This document shows positions 6,315-6,996 of a stretch of DNA of 6,996 bases, in pieces (the first letter of the stretch is position 1; every line of letters starts with the position of its first letter). The position numbers were made by a program, and so were the translations under genes. This stretch comes from an uncultured Anaerolineae bacterium (GTDB taxonomy: Bacteria > Chloroflexota > Anaerolineae > Anaerolineales > Villigracilaceae): contig CAIRYE010000299.1 of the NCBI GenBank assembly GCA_903882765.1, forward strand, positions 1-6,996. The letters are read 5' to 3'. A model generated the notes under the pieces. The model was not told the origin of the DNA. It made no database searches and was given only the letters and a program-made list of their open reading frames with translations.

Positions 6315-6996
6315 TTATGGCTCCAAAATCAGAGTACCCTCAGCAGTACTCTGGATGGTTTCTTCAACCCAATACATTGGGTAGTATTTTAAATCAGCCC
6401 ATAAACCACTCATATCAAAATAATGCGGGTGGTATGCGTGTCCAGACTGGCCAGTTGTATGAACTGTTTGCGAATTGCTCAGATCGGATAGATCCACGAT
6501 CATACGCATGGATGGCAGCCAATTGACCTCGAAGGAGTCGTAAATATCCCAACCGGTCGCGTTTACGATGGATTCTCCCCCTGTTGTCGGGATCGGCCCT
6601 CGGTTGAAGATATTCTCAATGATACTTATGCCGGACTTGCCCAAAGTTCCGTTGCGGAAGGTAGCCGTGTGTAATTGAGTCCAATCCCATTTGGAGATAT
6701 CCTTGCCAAATTTCTTTACACACACTTCACAATTTACGGCTTTTTCAAGCGCTTTCGCAAATATTTCGTCACGCGTTTCAACTTTATCTGTGGTGGATTT
6801 ATCGTCCCACCAAGCAGAATCGGGTTGTTGGATCAAATTCCGAAAGATCTCATATGTACGGGAACCACCAATAGGCTGATACTCTTTCGGCATATTTTCA
6901 TCCGCCAAAGTTGATTCAACCAACGACCACCAAAATGCCTCGTACAAAGCTGCGCTTGCGGATTTGTTTTCGTGATAATCCCAAGGTGTGAGGTAA
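6315..6996 (-). CDS. Penicillin acylase family (peptidase S45) protein, C-terminal part; runs off the right edge
   Basis: The frame is open from the window end to the TAA at 6315-6317, giving 226 residues of a protein that is normally about 750-850. An apparent start at 6947 is an internal TTG; the frame continues upstream with WDYHENKSASAAL. The segment matches the end of the beta chain of N-terminal-nucleophile penicillin acylases: HTATFRN, NRGPIPTTGGESIVNATGW, PSMRMIVDLSD, GQSGH (residues 182-186 of the fragment) followed by HPHYFDM, and a final W-rich YYPMYW. These enzymes are made as one precursor, cleave themselves, and hydrolyse amides such as beta-lactam side chains or acyl-homoserine lactones; the true substrate is unknown. 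The catalytic Ser at the beta-chain N-terminus, the signal peptide and the promoter lie outside the window. It is upstream of, and contiguous with, menA. Confidence 0.88.
   Translation of the reverse strand, partial: YLTPWDYHENKSASAALYEAFWWSLVESTLADENMPKEYQPIGGSRTYEIFRNLIQQPDSAWWDDKSTTDKVETRDEIFAKALEKAVNCEVCVKKFGKDISKWDWTQLHTATFRNGTLGKSGISIIENIFNRGPIPTTGGESIVNATGWDIYDSFEVNWLPSMRMIVDLSDLSNSQTVHTTGQSGHAYHPHYFDMSGLWADLKYYPMYWVEETIQSTAEGTLILEP
6321..6324 (-). promoter_or_regulatory. Ribosome binding site of menA
   Basis: On the minus strand GGAG lies 6 nt before the menA ATG, inside the last codons of the acylase gene. It fixes the menA start, and with the TAA|ATG junction indicates translation of both genes from one mRNA. 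Confidence 0.75.

Noticed and set aside
6315..6947. A self-contained 210-residue protein starting at the TTG at 6947.
   Set aside because: The frame stays open to the window edge and the sequence is clearly the C-terminal end of a much longer acylase.

Overview
The window is gene-dense and looks like an ordinary chromosomal housekeeping region of a free-living bacterium. Base composition is mid-40s % GC by eye. A plausible source is Chloroflexota (Anaerolineae-like): yebC-ruvC-ruvA sits next to proC, and the ABC-F, MenA and penicillin-acylase sequences resemble what I recall from that phylum. This is an inference from remembered family features, not a database result. Menaquinone is the expected quinone, because a menA-type prenyltransferase is present.

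Layout. (1) 1-498 (+): the C-terminal two thirds of a YebC/PmpR-type protein, followed by a clear intrinsic terminator (507-537). (2) 541-1598 (+): ruvC and ruvA, overlapping by 4 bp (ATGA), the Holliday-junction resolvase and the branch-migration DNA-binding subunit; ruvB is not in the window. (3) 1634-5416 (+): proC (last step of proline synthesis), a two-ATPase ABC-F protein, and a 10-TM EamA/DMT transporter that overlaps the ABC-F gene by 8 bp. (4) 5418-6996 (-): menA and, upstream of it, the 3' part of a penicillin-acylase-family gene that runs off the right edge. The acylase stop directly abuts the menA start (TAA|ATG).

The plus-strand genes from ruvC to eamA lie 36 bp or less apart or overlap, so they can be read as one transcription unit downstream of the yebC terminator. 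menA and the acylase form a second, convergent unit. The two units meet tail to tail with a single base between stop codons. No gene-free stretch exceeds about 45 bp. I see no RNA genes, mobile elements, CRISPR arrays, attachment sites or origins.

I found no new multi-gene system. The points worth a second look are small: a terminator hairpin lying directly against the ruvC start with no Shine-Dalgarno, a terminator-like hairpin inside the last codons of eamA at the convergent junction, a 12-bp palindrome immediately before the ABC-F start, a substitution in the RuvA acidic pin, and a strong excess of GATC.
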